Origin: Lysobacter soyae
Lineage (GTDB): Bacteria; Pseudomonadota; Gammaproteobacteria; Xanthomonadales; Xanthomonadaceae
Assembly (NCBI RefSeq): GCF_019551435.1
Contig: NZ_CP080544.1
Location: 744,001 to 808,000 of the forward strand
DNA: 64,000 bases
Direction: 5' to 3'
Position 1 is the first letter of the stretch, and every line of letters starts with the position of its first letter. The notes under the pieces were generated by a model. It was not told where the DNA came from and ran no database searches. It worked only from the letters and a program-made list of their open reading frames with translations. Of this stretch, positions 27,822 to 36,986 are shown one piece after another. The translations under genes and the position numbers were made by a program.

Positions 27822-28448
27822 ATGATCGGTATTGGAACAGACAAAACCCGCGGATTTCGCGATCTGCCCTGGCCGGGCATCTTGGCCTTGGCCATGTTCG
27901 CTGCGGCGCTGTTCGCCGCAGTGCGCGTGGCGGGATGGCATGTCGGTCTGCCGATCAGCTTGGCGGGGTCGAACCTGTCCAAGGTTGCCCAGGAGTTCAA
28001 CGCGCTGGGGTTTGTCGCGCCGGGCATGTTGATGGCCTTCCAAGCCTTGCGTAGCCGCATGCGGATGCTGGAATCCGCAGGCAGGGGCGAGCGCTTCGCT
28101 ATGTGGTTGTGGATGCTCAGCGGCATGGCCTTCGCGTCGATGGGTGTGTTTTCTTTGGACACGCGCATCGGGATTGACGAAGGCAGCAATCAACACCATG
28201 CGGTTGCCTGGTATCTGTGGTGGTCGTCGGCGGCACTGGGTTGTATCGCGGCGGTGTTCGGTCGCGAACAACGACTGCGTTGGTTTGCCGTGTTCGCCTT
28301 CGTGGAAATTCTTTTGGGCGTTTGGTATTTGCCTTCGGTGGCGCCGGTGGGCGTGGCGCAGGTCTTTGCCGTTTTGGCGTGGATGGTATGGCCGTTCAGC
28401 CGCGTCGGCATGCTGAGTCGTCAAAAGGATGAAAAGTCGGTGATTTGA
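27822..28448 (+). CDS. DUF998 family membrane protein
   Basis: A 208-residue protein with about six hydrophobic helices spaced as in DUF998: an N-terminal helix [19 protein letters not shown], a conserved central [16 protein letters not shown], and a C-terminal helix before a basic tail. Function unknown. ATG 27822 is used; GTG 27801 is an in-frame alternative with AAGG just before it. It is divergent from cnoX. Confidence 0.7.
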   Translation: MIGIGTDKTRGFRDLPWPGILALAMFAAALFAAVRVAGWHVGLPISLAGSNLSKVAQEFNALGFVAPGMLMAFQALRSRMRMLESAGRGERFAMWLWMLSGMAFASMGVFSLDTRIGIDEGSNQHHAVAWYLWWSSAALGCIAAVFGREQRLRWFAVFAFVEILLGVWYLPSVAPVGVAQVFAVLAWMVWPFSRVGMLSRQKDEKSVI

Positions 28449-28524
28449 GCCTGAAAAGGCTTGCCGCACCTGTTCCTCCTTGCTGCAGTGCGGTACGCTG
28501 TTTCTTTCAGCTTATGCCGCACAC

Positions 28525-31275
28525 GTGAACACGCAAGTAGCCCCTGATCCCTCGCATTACGATCCCCGCAGCATCGAATCCGCCGCGCAGAATTTCTGGT
28601 CCGCCAGTCGCGCCTATGAAGTGAGCGAAACGGGCGACAAGCCGAAGTATTACTGCTTGTCGATGTTGCCGTACCCGAGTGGTGCTTTGCATGTGGGTCA
28701 CGTGCGCAATTACACCATCGGCGATGTGATTTCGCGTTACAAACGCATGACCGGTTTCAACGTGTTGCAGCCGATGGGCTGGGATGCGTTCGGTCTTCCG
28801 GCGGAAAACGCGGCGATCAAAAACAAGACCGCGCCCGCGAAGTGGACCTACGCAAACATTGCGCACATGCGTACACAGTTGCAGTCCATGGGCTACGCCA
28901 TCGATTGGAGTCGCGAATTCGCCACCTGCCGCCCCGACTATTACGTGCATGAGCAACGCATGTTCGTGCGCTTGATGAAAAAGGGCATCGCCTATCGCAA
29001 GAACAGCGTCGTCAATTGGGATCCGATCGACCAAACCGTGCTGGCCAATGAGCAAGTCATTGACGGTCGCGGCTGGCGAACCGGCGCCTTGATCGAAAAG
29101 CGCGAAATTCCACAGTGGTTCCTGCGCATCACCGATTACGCGCAAGATTTGCTCGACGGTTTGGACACGCTCGACGGCTGGCCGGATTCGGTCAAGACCA
29201 TGCAGCGCAATTGGATCGGCCGCAGCGAAGGCTTGGAGGTTCAGTTCCGCGTCGAAGGCGAAGAAGCACCGCTGTGTGTCTTCACCACCCGTCCCGACAC
29301 GCTGATGGGCGTGACCTTCCTCAGCATTGCCGGTGAACATCCGTTGGCACAGAAGGCGGCCGCCGGGAATCCGGAGATCGCCGCTTTCGTGGCATCGTTG
29401 AAGCAGGGCGGCGTTTCGGAAGCCGAGCAGGAAACGCAAGAAAAGCGCGGCATTGCCACAGGGCTTTGGGCGACCCATCCGATCACCGGTGAAGACCTGC
29501 CGATCTACATCGCGAACTTTGTCTTGATGGGCTACGGCACCGGTGCGGTGATGGCCGTGCCTGCGCATGATCAGCGCGATTGGGAATTTGCCAAGGCCTA
29601 CGGCTTGCCGATCCGGCCGGTGGTGGTGCCGGTGTCGGTACGCGACGCCCTGGCCGAAGTCACCGCCGACGAGCATTCGCATGCCGACATCATGCAAGCG
29701 GCATTGGGCGCACAAACCTCGCTGGACGTCTACGAGAAAGATGCCGCGGTGCAGGTGATTTCCGAGTACCTGCGCAAGATCAACGATGAAGCCGCCTACA
29801 CGGAGCGTGGATTCCTGATCAATTCCGGCGAATACAACGGCATGGATTACGCCGCCGCGTTCGAAGCGCTGGCGCGCAATTTCGAAGAGGACGGTCGCGG
29901 ACGCGTACAAGTCAATTACCGCTTGCGCGATTGGGGTGTGAGCCGTCAACGCTATTGGGGTTGCCCGATTCCGGTGATCTATTGCGCCGACTGCGGCGCC
30001 GTACCGGTACCTGAAGACCAGTTGCCGGTGCGACTGCCTGAAGATGTCGAGGATGCCTTCGCCGCCGGTCAGGTCGTGTCACCCATCAAGGCGGATCCGG
30101 AATGGCGCAAATGTACGTGTCCGACCTGCGGCAAGCCGGCAGAACGTGAAACCGACACCTTCGACACCTTCATGGAGTCGAGCTGGTACTACGCGCGCTA
30201 CACGTCGCCGGGTGCCAACGAGATGGTGGACGAACGCGCCAAGTATTGGTTGCCCGTCGATCAATACATCGGCGGTATCGAACACGCGATCCTGCACTTG
30301 ATGTATTTCCGTTTCTACAACAAGTTGTTGCATGAAGCGGGAATGGTGCCGGCGAGTGAACCTGCGACGCATCTGCTGACGCAGGGTATGGTGATTGCCG
30401 ACACCTTTTTCCGTGATGGCGGCGACGGTCGCAAGGAATGGATCAATCCCGCCGACGTCGACATCCAACGCGACGAGCGCGGCAAGGTGATCGGCGCCGT
30501 CAGCATTCAAGACGGTTCGCCGGTGCACATCGGCGGCACCGAAAAAATGTCGAAGTCGAAGAACAACGGCGTGGATCCGCAGGTGCTGGTCGATAAATAC
30601 GGTGCCGACACCGTGCGTCTTTTCTCGATGTTTGCAGCACCGCCGGAGCAGTCTCTGGAATGGAGCGATGCGGGCGTCGAAGGCATGGCGCGTTTTCTGC
30701 GACGTGTCTGGCGCGATGTGGTCACCCACGCTTCCCAACCCGATCATCCGGAAGTGGATACATCGGCGTTGAATGCCGCACAAAAACAAATGCGCCGGCA
30801 CGTGCATGAAACGATCCAAAAAGTGGGAGACGATTTCGGTCGCCGCCACAGTTTCAATACCGCCATCGCATCGATGATGGAATTGTTGAATCACGTCAAC
30901 AAGTTTGACGACATGAGCGATCAAGGCCGTGCGATCCGCCATGAGGCGTTCGAAACCATCGTCCTGATGTTGAATCCGGTCACGCCGCATATCAGCCATC
31001 GTTTGTGGCAGGTGTTGGGGCATCCCGAAACCGTGCTGGAAGACGTGCCGTTCCCGACAGTGGATCCGGACGCATTGGTGCGCGACTCGCTCAAGCTTGC
31101 CGTGCAGTTGAACGGCAAATTGCGCGGCACCTTGGAAGTGGCGCAGGGTGCCGACACCGCATCGATCGAAGCCATGGCATTGGCCGAACCGGGCGTGGTC
31201 GCCAATCTGAACGGGATGACGATTCGCAAGGTGATCGTGGTCCCGGGTCGCGTCGTCAACATCGTGGCAAGCTAA
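28525..31275 (+). CDS. leuS: Leucyl-tRNA synthetase
   Basis: Class I synthetase that charges tRNA-Leu; 916 residues. Visible are the HIGH-type motif ALHVGHVRN, the editing domain inserted after about residue 220 ([12 protein letters not shown]), [14 protein letters not shown], and the KMSKS loop [15 protein letters not shown] 28525 is chosen because the family aligns from [11 protein letters not shown]; the longer frame starts inside the leader. The leader holds two weak inverted repeats but no U-tract. It begins the leuS-lptE-holA-nadD set. Confidence 0.96.
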   Translation: MNTQVAPDPSHYDPRSIESAAQNFWSASRAYEVSETGDKPKYYCLSMLPYPSGALHVGHVRNYTIGDVISRYKRMTGFNVLQPMGWDAFGLPAENAAIKNKTAPAKWTYANIAHMRTQLQSMGYAIDWSREFATCRPDYYVHEQRMFVRLMKKGIAYRKNSVVNWDPIDQTVLANEQVIDGRGWRTGALIEKREIPQWFLRITDYAQDLLDGLDTLDGWPDSVKTMQRNWIGRSEGLEVQFRVEGEEAPLCVFTTRPDTLMGVTFLSIAGEHPLAQKAAAGNPEIAAFVASLKQGGVSEAEQETQEKRGIATGLWATHPITGEDLPIYIANFVLMGYGTGAVMAVPAHDQRDWEFAKAYGLPIRPVVVPVSVRDALAEVTADEHSHADIMQAALGAQTSLDVYEKDAAVQVISEYLRKINDEAAYTERGFLINSGEYNGMDYAAAFEALARNFEEDGRGRVQVNYRLRDWGVSRQRYWGCPIPVIYCADCGAVPVPEDQLPVRLPEDVEDAFAAGQVVSPIKADPEWRKCTCPTCGKPAERETDTFDTFMESSWYYARYTSPGANEMVDERAKYWLPVDQYIGGIEHAILHLMYFRFYNKLLHEAGMVPASEPATHLLTQGMVIADTFFRDGGDGRKEWINPADVDIQRDERGKVIGAVSIQDGSPVHIGGTEKMSKSKNNGVDPQVLVDKYGADTVRLFSMFAAPPEQSLEWSDAGVEGMARFLRRVWRDVVTHASQPDHPEVDTSALNAAQKQMRRHVHETIQKVGDDFGRRHSFNTAIASMMELLNHVNKFDDMSDQGRAIRHEAFETIVLMLNPVTPHISHRLWQVLGHPETVLEDVPFPTVDPDALVRDSLKLAVQLNGKLRGTLEVAQGADTASIEAMALAEPGVVANLNGMTIRKVIVVPGRVVNIVAS

Positions 31276-31309
31276 GATGAACCGGTTCCCGAACCCCGCG
31301 CGAGTGCAC

Positions 31310-31831
31310 ATGATTCGTAAGTTGCTGATCCTCGTTTGCTTCGTTGTCTTGGCCGGCTGCGGCTTTCATCCGCGCGGCGCGATGGTCTTGCCGGAAGATT
31401 TGGGTCCGCTGCGCGTGGTCTCGAGCGATCCGTACAGCCCGCTGGCAGAATCGCTTTCCGAGGCGATGACACGCGCCGGTGCCATGCCGGCCGATCCGAG
31501 CCTGACCACCGGTGTCTCCACCTTGGAAATCCATTCCGAGCGTTGGGGCGACATTCCGATTGCGATCGATCAACAAGGCCGTGCGCTGGAATTCAGCTTG
31601 AAATACGCCGTCGTGTTCAGCATGCGTGACACGCTGGACAAGGAAATCATTCCGCAACAAGTCGTCGAACTGTCGCGTGACTACGTGGCGCCGCCTGCGG
31701 ATGCCATAGGGCGCAGCAGCGAACGCGACTTGTTGGCCAAGGAGCTTCGCCGTGAAATGTCTGCGACGATCTTGCGTCGTATCGATACGGTGTCCAAGCG
31801 TGCGCGTGCGGTGGAAGCCGCACCGCAGTAA
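31310..31831 (+). CDS. lptE: LPS-assembly lipoprotein LptE
   Basis: Outer-membrane lipoprotein that plugs LptD and helps insert lipopolysaccharide. The 173-residue product has a lipoprotein signal ending VVLAGC17 followed by GFHPRG, the usual LptE start (CGFxLRG), and the SPLAESLSEAM and LLAKELRREMSATILRRI helices. An in-frame ATG at 31277 would lengthen the n-region by 11 residues. It lies between leuS and holA, the normal context. Confidence 0.92.
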   Translation: MIRKLLILVCFVVLAGCGFHPRGAMVLPEDLGPLRVVSSDPYSPLAESLSEAMTRAGAMPADPSLTTGVSTLEIHSERWGDIPIAIDQQGRALEFSLKYAVVFSMRDTLDKEIIPQQVVELSRDYVAPPADAIGRSSERDLLAKELRREMSATILRRIDTVSKRARAVEAAPQ

Positions 31832-31833
31832 CC

Positions 31834-32871
31834 GTGGAACAAAAGCCCGAACAACTGGCTGCGTCAGTCACCGCACAGACGCTCAAACCCGCCTATTTGA
31901 TCGCGGGTGCTGAATTCCTCAAAGTTATGGAAGCCGCTGACGCGATTCGCGCGGCGGCACGTGCGGCCGGTGTGGACGGTCGCGATGTGTTCGACTCGTC
32001 GCCGAAAGATTTCGATTGGCAGTTTGTCGAGAATGCCACCAGCGCGATGGGGCTGTTCAGTTCAACGAAATTGGTTGAAGTGACGGTGCCGACGGGCAAG
32101 CCGGGCAAAGAGGGCGCGGCGATGATCGAAGCCTTCTGCGCCAATCCGCCGCCCGGCACCACCTTGTTGGTGCTTGCCAACGAATGGAGCAACAAACATG
32201 CGGGGAAGTGGAGCGACGCCATTGGCCGCGTCGGCGTGGTCTCGATTGCATGGCCGGTAAAGCCCCACGAGTTTCCCGATTGGATCCGCGCGCGCATGCG
32301 CAGCCGGAAAGTCCAAGCCACGCAAGCGGCCATCGAACAACTGGCCCTGCGTACCGAGGGCAATTTGTTGGCTGCCGCACAAGAGATTGACAAGCTTGCA
32401 TTGCTTGCCGGCGGTGACATGATCGATGAAGCGGGGATGGAGACATTTGTCGCCGATGCCGCGCGTTTCGATGTCTTTCGTTTGTTGGATAGCGCGTTGA
32501 ACGGCGATGCGCCGATGGTGTCGCGCATGGTGGCCGGCCTGCAAGCGGAAGGGACGGCGATTCAAGCCTTGCTCGGCATGGTGATCATGGAAGTTCAGCG
32601 CCTGACCGCACTCGCGATCACGCAGGCGCGCGGCGGCAACATGTCGCAGGAATTCAAAGTTCACCGCATCTGGGATTCGAAGCAGGCGCAATACAAGCGC
32701 GCGCTTGCGCGTTATCCCGCGGCCAAATGGCAAGGATTGCTGGCGGAAATCGGACGTTTGGATCGTGCCGGCAAAGGCAGAGCGGGTGACGATCCTTGGT
32801 TGTTGCTGGAACGCGTCTTGCTCGCCGTGGCCGAGCCGCGTGCGCATGGATTGTTGAGGGCGCACGCTTGA
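31834..32871 (+). CDS. holA: DNA polymerase III subunit delta
   Basis: Clamp-loader subunit that opens the beta clamp; 345 residues. It has the delta pattern PAYLIAGAEFLKVMEAADAIR, a degenerate AAA+ fold without Walker A, LRTEGNLLAAAQEIDKLALL near residue 170, and the C-terminal collar helices with LLLERVLLAVA. GTG 31834 begins two bases after lptE. The stop overlaps the TTG start of nadD. Confidence 0.95.
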   Translation: MEQKPEQLAASVTAQTLKPAYLIAGAEFLKVMEAADAIRAAARAAGVDGRDVFDSSPKDFDWQFVENATSAMGLFSSTKLVEVTVPTGKPGKEGAAMIEAFCANPPPGTTLLVLANEWSNKHAGKWSDAIGRVGVVSIAWPVKPHEFPDWIRARMRSRKVQATQAAIEQLALRTEGNLLAAAQEIDKLALLAGGDMIDEAGMETFVADAARFDVFRLLDSALNGDAPMVSRMVAGLQAEGTAIQALLGMVIMEVQRLTALAITQARGGNMSQEFKVHRIWDSKQAQYKRALARYPAAKWQGLLAEIGRLDRAGKGRAGDDPWLLLERVLLAVAEPRAHGLLRAHA

Positions 32872-33512
32872 GTTTGCGCGTGCTGTACGGCGGTACCTTC
32901 GACCCCGTGCATGCCGGTCACATCGCGGTGGCGAAACATGCCCGTGACGTGCTGGCCGCAGAGGTCGCGTTGTTACCGGCGGGTGATCCGCCGCATAAAG
33001 GGCCCACGCTTGCGAGCGCCGCACAACGTGTGGCCATGTGCGATTTGGCGATCGCGGGAATCCGAGGCTTGCGCGTGGACGCGCGCGAAGCGATGCGCGA
33101 TACCCCGTCGTGGACCTTCGACACCTTGGTCGAACTTCGCGAAGAGATCGGATTCGACCTCCCCGTCGCCCTGTTGATCGGCGCAGACAGCTTTCTGTCA
33201 TTGCCCACGTGGAAAGAATGGCGCGCGCTGTTCGGCCTTGCGCACTTTGTTGTGGCGGAACGTCCGGGCAATGTCTTGCAGGCCAATACCTGGCCAACGG
33301 AATTGCATGAGGCCGCGAGCGAACGCATCGTGCAAACACCGGAGGAATTGCATCAAGCCGCCGCCGGCAGCGTGTTCATGATGAACCAACCGGTCTTCCC
33401 GCATTCCTCAAGCGAAATCCGCGCACGCATCGCGCAAGGCGGCGCCTGGCAAACCGGGGTCGACCCCAAAGTCGCCGACTTCATAGAATCCAACGCCCTC
33501 TACCGCCAATGA
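32868..33512 (+). CDS. nadD: Nicotinate-nucleotide adenylyltransferase
   Basis: Joins nicotinate mononucleotide and ATP to form deamido-NAD; 214 residues. Motifs are GGTFDPVHAGH (nucleotidyltransferase HxGH) near residue 8, DPPHKGP, GADSFLSLPTWKEW, and SSSEIRARI at the C-terminus. TTG 32868 (TTGA overlap with the holA stop) fits GAGGG at 32856-32860 and the family N-terminus SLRVLYGG. In many relatives rsfS and rlmH follow nadD; here a repeat and tRNA-Arg follow instead. Confidence 0.94.
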   Translation: MSLRVLYGGTFDPVHAGHIAVAKHARDVLAAEVALLPAGDPPHKGPTLASAAQRVAMCDLAIAGIRGLRVDAREAMRDTPSWTFDTLVELREEIGFDLPVALLIGADSFLSLPTWKEWRALFGLAHFVVAERPGNVLQANTWPTELHEAASERIVQTPEELHQAAAGSVFMMNQPVFPHSSSEIRARIAQGGAWQTGVDPKVADFIESNALYRQ

Positions 33513-33518
33513 TTTTCC

Positions 33519-33601
33519 CTTCTCCACTGCGTGTAGAAGCACAGCTCTCCCTTCTCCACAAAGTGGAGAAGGTGGCGCAAAGCGCCGGATGAGGCGCTCT
33601 T
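33519..33601 (+). repeat. Interspersed palindromic repeat, copy 1
   Basis: Three short hairpins in tandem: CTTCTCCAC/GTGTAGAAG (33519-33539, one mismatch), CCTTCTCCAC/GTGGAGAAGG with an AAA loop (33550-33572), and GGCGC/GCGCC with an AAA loop (33574-33586), ending GGATGAGGCGCTCTT (33587-33601). The same modules occur at 36470-36580 partly in reverse orientation. This is a REP-like modular intergenic repeat between nadD and tRNA-Arg. Confidence 0.75.
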
Positions 33602-33618
33602 AAGCGCATTCCAGACAT

Positions 33619-33644
33619 AAAAAAACCAGCCAATCGGCTGGTTT
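33619..33644 (-). terminator. Terminator of tRNA-Arg
   Basis: On the minus strand AAACCAGCC and GGCTGGTTT form a 9-bp stem (33623-33631 with 33636-33644) with a four-base loop, followed by a run of T from A33619-33625. It lies 7 bases beyond the tRNA 3' end. Confidence 0.9.
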
Positions 33645-33650
33645 CTTTAA

Positions 33651-33727
33651 TGGCGCGCCCGGAGCGATTCGAACGCCCGACCCCCAAGTTCGTAGCCTGG
33701 TGCTCTATCCAACTGAGCTACGGGCGC
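33651..33727 (-). tRNA. tRNA-Arg (anticodon ACG)
   Basis: Minus-strand 77-base tRNA with a 7-bp acceptor stem (GCGCCCG with CGGGCGC), D-arm GCTCAGTTGGATAGAGC, anticodon arm CCAGG-CTACGAA-CTTGG giving anticodon ACG (read as ICG for CGU/CGC/CGA), T-loop GTTCGAATC and an encoded CCA end (33651-33653). A promoter and a terminator flank it. Confidence 0.97.
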
Positions 33728-33741
33728 GCTGTGAGCTGGGA

Positions 33742-33770
33742 ATTATGCCCATGCCAATCGGCCGCGTCAA
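33742..33770 (-). promoter_or_regulatory. Promoter of tRNA-Arg
   Basis: On the minus strand TTGACG (33765-33770) and CATAAT (33742-33747) are separated by exactly 17 bases, and the -10 ends 14 bases before the tRNA 5' end. The -35 lies in a perfect palindrome GTCAAGCC-tcg-GGCTTGAC (33766-33784) whose other arm supplies a TTGACC on the plus strand, so divergent transcription towards thrS may start from the same spot. Confidence 0.7.
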
Positions 33771-33863
33771 GCCTCGGGCTTGACCTATTTATCCATGCGC
33801 GCGACGATAGGCACATCAACCCCGTTGAAGAGGTGGCCCGCGCAAGCCGGCCGAGTGTGTGAC

Positions 33864-33890
33864 ATGAGTACTACCATCCGCCACGCCTGA
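33864..33890 (+). CDS. Candidate thrS attenuation leader peptide (MSTTIRHA)
   Basis: An 8-codon frame, ATG AGT ACT ACC ATC CGC CAC GCC TGA, lies 74 bases upstream of thrS and encodes Met-Ser-Thr-Thr-Ile-Arg-His-Ala. Two adjacent Thr codons (33870-33875) in front of an intrinsic terminator fit a ribosome-mediated attenuation leader. The ribosome site is weak (GAG at 33853-33855). The geometry with the following stems supports it; expression is not proven. Confidence 0.5.
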   Translation: MSTTIRHA

Positions 33891-33897
33891 ATCTGCC

Positions 33898-33941
33898 GAC
33901 GCTATCGAACCCATCGATAAGGCGCCTCGGCGTCTTTTTTT
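33898..33941 (+). promoter_or_regulatory. thrS attenuator: alternative antiterminator and terminator stems
   Basis: The terminator is A33919-C33925 paired with G33930-T33936 (7 bp, one G-U) around CTCG, followed by T33935-33941. The alternative uses TATCGA (33903-33908) with TCGATA (33914-33919) and GACGC (33898-33902) with GCGTC (33930-33934), which removes the 3' arm of the terminator. The two folds exclude each other. A ribosome at the leader stop codon (33888-33890) would cover 33898 and favour termination; one stalled at the Thr codons would leave it free. Confidence 0.6.
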
Positions 33942-33964
33942 GTGCCCGCAACCTACACAGACCC

Positions 33965-35869
33965 ATGATCAATATCACGCTCCCGGACGGCAGCCGCCGC
34001 GAATTCGAAAACCCTGTCACTGTCGGCGAAATTGCCGCGTCCATCGGTGCCGGTCTTGCCAAGGCCGCTTTGGCCGGAAAAGTGGACGGCAAGCTGGTCG
34101 ATACCAGCCATCGCATTGACCAAGACGCAGCGCTGGAAATCGTCACCGACAAGCACCCCGACGCCCTTGAAGTCCTGCGCCATTCCAGCGCGCACTTGTT
34201 GGCCCAGGCGGTGCAACGCTTGTTCCCCACGGCGCAGGTCACCATCGGTCCGGTGATCGACAACGGCTTCTATTACGACTTCGCCTTCGAACGCCCGTTC
34301 ACCCCGGAAGACTTGCCGGCCATTGAAGCCGAAATGCAAAAAATCGTGAAGGAGTCGCTGCCGGTCGAACGCAGTGTCATGGCGCGTGATGAAGCGACGA
34401 AATTCTTCCGCGACATGGGCGAAGAGTACAAGGCGCAAATCATCGAATCGATTCCGTCGGACGAACCGCTCTCGCTGTACAAGCAAGGCGGATTTACCGA
34501 TTTGTGCCGCGGCCCGCACGTGCCGAACACCGACAAACTGCGCGCTTTCAAGTTGATGAAAGTGGCCGGTGCCTATTGGCGCGGTGATCACAACAACGCG
34601 ATGCTGTCCCGCATCTACGGGACGGCCTGGTTGAATGACAAAGATCTCAAGGCCTACCTCACGCAATTGGAAGAAGCCGAGAAGCGCGATCACCGCAAGA
34701 TCGGCAAGGCGCAAGATCTCTTCCATCTTCAAGAAGAAGGCCCCGGTCTGGTGTTCTGGCATCCGAAGGGCTGGCGCATTTGGCAGGTGGTCGAGCAATA
34801 CATGCGCAAGGTCTATGTCGACACCGGCTATGGCGAAGTGCGTTGCCCGCAAATTCTCGATGTGTCGTTGTGGCAAAAGTCCGGCCACTGGGACAACTAT
34901 CAGGACAACATGTTTTTCACCGAATCGGAAAAGCGCACCTATGCGCTCAAGCCGATGAACTGTCCGGGTCACGTGCAAGTCTTCAATCAAGGCTTGCATA
35001 GCTACCGTGACTTGCCGATCCGTTACGGCGAGTTCGGCGCCTGCCATCGCAACGAACCGTCGGGTGCGTTGCACGGCATCTTGCGCGTGCGCGGTTTCAC
35101 CCAGGACGATGGCCATATCTTCTGCACCGAAGCGCAAATCGAACAAGAAGTGGCGGCATTCCACCAGCAAGCGCTTAAGGTCTATGCCGATTTCGGCTTC
35201 AGCGATATCCAAATCAAGATCGCCTTGCGTCCGGAATCGCGTCTGGGCGACGATGCCACCTGGGACAAGGCCGAAGATGCCCTGCGTAGCGCACTTGGCG
35301 GCGCCGGTGTGGAATGGGAAGAGCTTCCGGGCGAAGGGGCGTTTTATGGTCCCAAGATCGAATACCACTTGAAGGACGCGATCGGCCGCACGTGGCAGCT
35401 GGGCACCATGCAGGTGGACTTCATGATGCCGGGCCGTCTGGGCGCCGAATACGTTGACGAAAACAGCCAGCGGAAGCACCCGGTCATGCTGCACCGCGCG
35501 ATCGTCGGGTCCATGGAGCGCTTCATCGGCATTCTGATTGAGCACCATGCGGGTCATTTCCCGGCATGGTTGGCGCCTGTTCAGGCCGTTGTCATGAACA
35601 TCACCGACGCCCAAGCCGACTACGTCCGCGACGTTGCCCAGGCACTTGCCGGCAAGGGCTTCCGTGTCGAGACCGACCTGCGCAACGAGAAAATCGGCTA
35701 CAAAATCCGCGAACACGCCATGCAGCGCATCCCCTATCAATTGGTGGTGGGCGACCGTGAGAAGGAGCAGGGCATGGTGGCGGTCCGGACCCGAGCCGGC
35801 GAAGACCTCGGCAGCATGCCGATTGAATCGTTTGCCGAACGCCTCGCAGCGGAGCACATTCCGGCATAA
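33965..35869 (+). CDS. thrS: Threonyl-tRNA synthetase
   Basis: Class II synthetase, 634 residues, for charging tRNA-Thr. Domain order: N-terminal TGS (1-60), editing domain with zinc-type motif [11 protein letters not shown] near 79 and CRGPH near 182, catalytic core with motif 2 ([15 protein letters not shown]) and motif 3 ([14 protein letters not shown]), and anticodon-binding domain from about 535. The start ATG 33965 has no good ribosome site. Its leader carries a likely Thr attenuator. It heads the thrS-infC-rpmI-rplT-pheST-ihfA cluster. Confidence 0.97.
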   Translation: MINITLPDGSRREFENPVTVGEIAASIGAGLAKAALAGKVDGKLVDTSHRIDQDAALEIVTDKHPDALEVLRHSSAHLLAQAVQRLFPTAQVTIGPVIDNGFYYDFAFERPFTPEDLPAIEAEMQKIVKESLPVERSVMARDEATKFFRDMGEEYKAQIIESIPSDEPLSLYKQGGFTDLCRGPHVPNTDKLRAFKLMKVAGAYWRGDHNNAMLSRIYGTAWLNDKDLKAYLTQLEEAEKRDHRKIGKAQDLFHLQEEGPGLVFWHPKGWRIWQVVEQYMRKVYVDTGYGEVRCPQILDVSLWQKSGHWDNYQDNMFFTESEKRTYALKPMNCPGHVQVFNQGLHSYRDLPIRYGEFGACHRNEPSGALHGILRVRGFTQDDGHIFCTEAQIEQEVAAFHQQALKVYADFGFSDIQIKIALRPESRLGDDATWDKAEDALRSALGGAGVEWEELPGEGAFYGPKIEYHLKDAIGRTWQLGTMQVDFMMPGRLGAEYVDENSQRKHPVMLHRAIVGSMERFIGILIEHHAGHFPAWLAPVQAVVMNITDAQADYVRDVAQALAGKGFRVETDLRNEKIGYKIREHAMQRIPYQLVVGDREKEQGMVAVRTRAGEDLGSMPIESFAERLAAEHIPA

Positions 35870-35934
35870 TGGTGTCCGAACCCGGGGCCGATGAAAAACG
35901 TGCCCCGGTCTTGAAACCCAACGGAGATTGCAGC

Positions 35935-36459
35935 ATCAGTACCAACGACAACAAACAAAACCGCCGTAACGGAGAAATCCGCGTTCCCCGCGTGCGCGTG
36001 ATTGGCAGTGACGGAGAAATGATTGGCGTGTTGTCACGCGATGAAGCACTTCGGGCAGCGGAAGATGAGGGTCTCGACCTTGTCGAAATCCAACCCAACG
36101 CTGATCCGCCGGTTTGCAAGATCATGGACTTCGGCAAGTTCAAGTTCGATCTGCAAAAGAAGGCGAACGAAGCCAAGAAGAAAACCAAGCAGCAAGAAAT
36201 CAAGGAACTGAAGTTCCGTCCCGTCACCGACGAAGGCGACTATCAGATCAAGCTGCGCAACATGCGCCGCTTCCTTGAAGAAGGCGACAAAGTGAAAGTC
36301 AACATCCGTTTCCGTGGCCGCGAAATGAGCCATCAGGATCTGGGCGTTGAAATGGCCAAGCGGATCGAAGCGGATCTTGGCGAAGACATCGTGATCGAAT
36401 CGCGTCCGCGCCTGGAAGGCCGGCAGATGGTCATGATGATTGCGCCGAAGAAGAAGTAA
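35935..36459 (+). CDS. infC: Translation initiation factor IF-3 (ATC start)
   Basis: IF-3 binds the 30S subunit, checks the start codon and prevents premature subunit joining. The 174-residue product has the N-domain [20 protein letters not shown], linker [11 protein letters not shown], and the C-domain [21 protein letters not shown] place the start at ATC 35935 ([10 protein letters not shown]) because GGAGA (35922-35926) sits 8 bases before it and the family begins here; E. coli infC uses ATT. The in-frame ATG 35869 overlaps the thrS stop but would add 22 residues absent from the family. A 7-bp hairpin (35882-35908) lies between. Confidence 0.9.
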   Translation: MSTNDNKQNRRNGEIRVPRVRVIGSDGEMIGVLSRDEALRAAEDEGLDLVEIQPNADPPVCKIMDFGKFKFDLQKKANEAKKKTKQQEIKELKFRPVTDEGDYQIKLRNMRRFLEEGDKVKVNIRFRGREMSHQDLGVEMAKRIEADLGEDIVIESRPRLEGRQMVMMIAPKKK

Positions 36460-36469
36460 GCAAAAGCGG

Positions 36470-36580
36470 CCTCATCCGGCGCTTCGCGCCACCTTCTCCA
36501 CTGCGTGGAGAAGGAAAAGCAGTCCCCTCTCCATCTTTGATGGAGAGGGTGCCCCCGCAGGGGGCGGGTGAGGCGCTCTT
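36470..36580 (+). repeat. Interspersed palindromic repeat, copy 2
   Basis: Four tandem hairpins: GGCGC-ttc-GCGCC (36478-36490), CCTTCTCCAC-tgc-GTGGAGAAGG (36492-36514), CCCTCTCCATC-ttt-GATGGAGAGGG (36525-36549, 11 bp perfect) and GCCCCC-gca-GGGGGC (36551-36565), ending GGGTGAGGCGCTCTT (36566-36580). The first half is the reverse complement of copy 1 (33550-33594), and the last 15 bases repeat copy 1 directly with one change. It occupies the infC-rpmI gap. Confidence 0.8.
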
Positions 36581-36599
36581 CCGCTCTTCCCAACTCACC

Positions 36600-36628
36600 T
36601 TGCGCAAACCCCCAAAATAAGCCATACT
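36600..36628 (+). promoter_or_regulatory. Candidate promoter upstream of rpmI
   Basis: TTGCGC (36600-36605) and CATACT (36623-36628) are 17 bases apart, and CATACTTGGCG resembles the TATACTTGGCG of the tRNA-Phe promoter. The following 150-base leader holds a CCCCG/CGGGG hairpin (36635-36650) and no gene; leaders of rpmI-rplT are often sites of L20 autoregulation, which I cannot confirm here. Confidence 0.4.
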
Positions 36629-36777
36629 TGGCGACCCCGTGAATGCGGGGGAAGTGGACCCGTCGTGCGTTTCGCCCCTCTCAGGCGCAGCCACGGCCTA
36701 TTAACCGGCTTGGGCATGGATGGAAAGCGAGGTTTCGACCTCCGCCCGGTCAGTCTGAAGATCACAAGGATAAAAAC

Positions 36778-36975
36778 ATGCCGAAGATCAAAACCCACCG
36801 CGGGGCGGCGAAGCGTTTTCGCAAGACCGCAAGCGGCAAATACAAGTGCGGACACGCAAACCGCAGCCACATCCTCACCAAGAAAGCCACCAAGCGGAAG
36901 CGCAATCTGCGTCAAACGAACCACGTTCGTGCAGAAGATGCAGGCCGTTTGGACCGTATGCTTCCCTACCTCTGA
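36778..36975 (+). CDS. rpmI: 50S ribosomal protein L35
   Basis: Small basic large-subunit protein of 65 residues: [20 protein letters not shown] at the start, [15 protein letters not shown] in the middle and RLDRMLPYL at the end, all typical of L35. ATG 36778 follows AAGGA (36766-36770) with a 7-base spacer; longer in-frame starts upstream have no family support. It is 11 bases from rplT. Confidence 0.97.
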   Translation: MPKIKTHRGAAKRFRKTASGKYKCGHANRSHILTKKATKRKRNLRQTNHVRAEDAGRLDRMLPYL

Positions 36976-36986
36976 GGACCTGAACC

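Noticed and set aside
33953..35857. Very long open frame on the minus strand opposite thrS
   Set aside because: It mirrors thrS codon for codon; high GC bias at third positions keeps the antisense frame open. Its translation matches no family.
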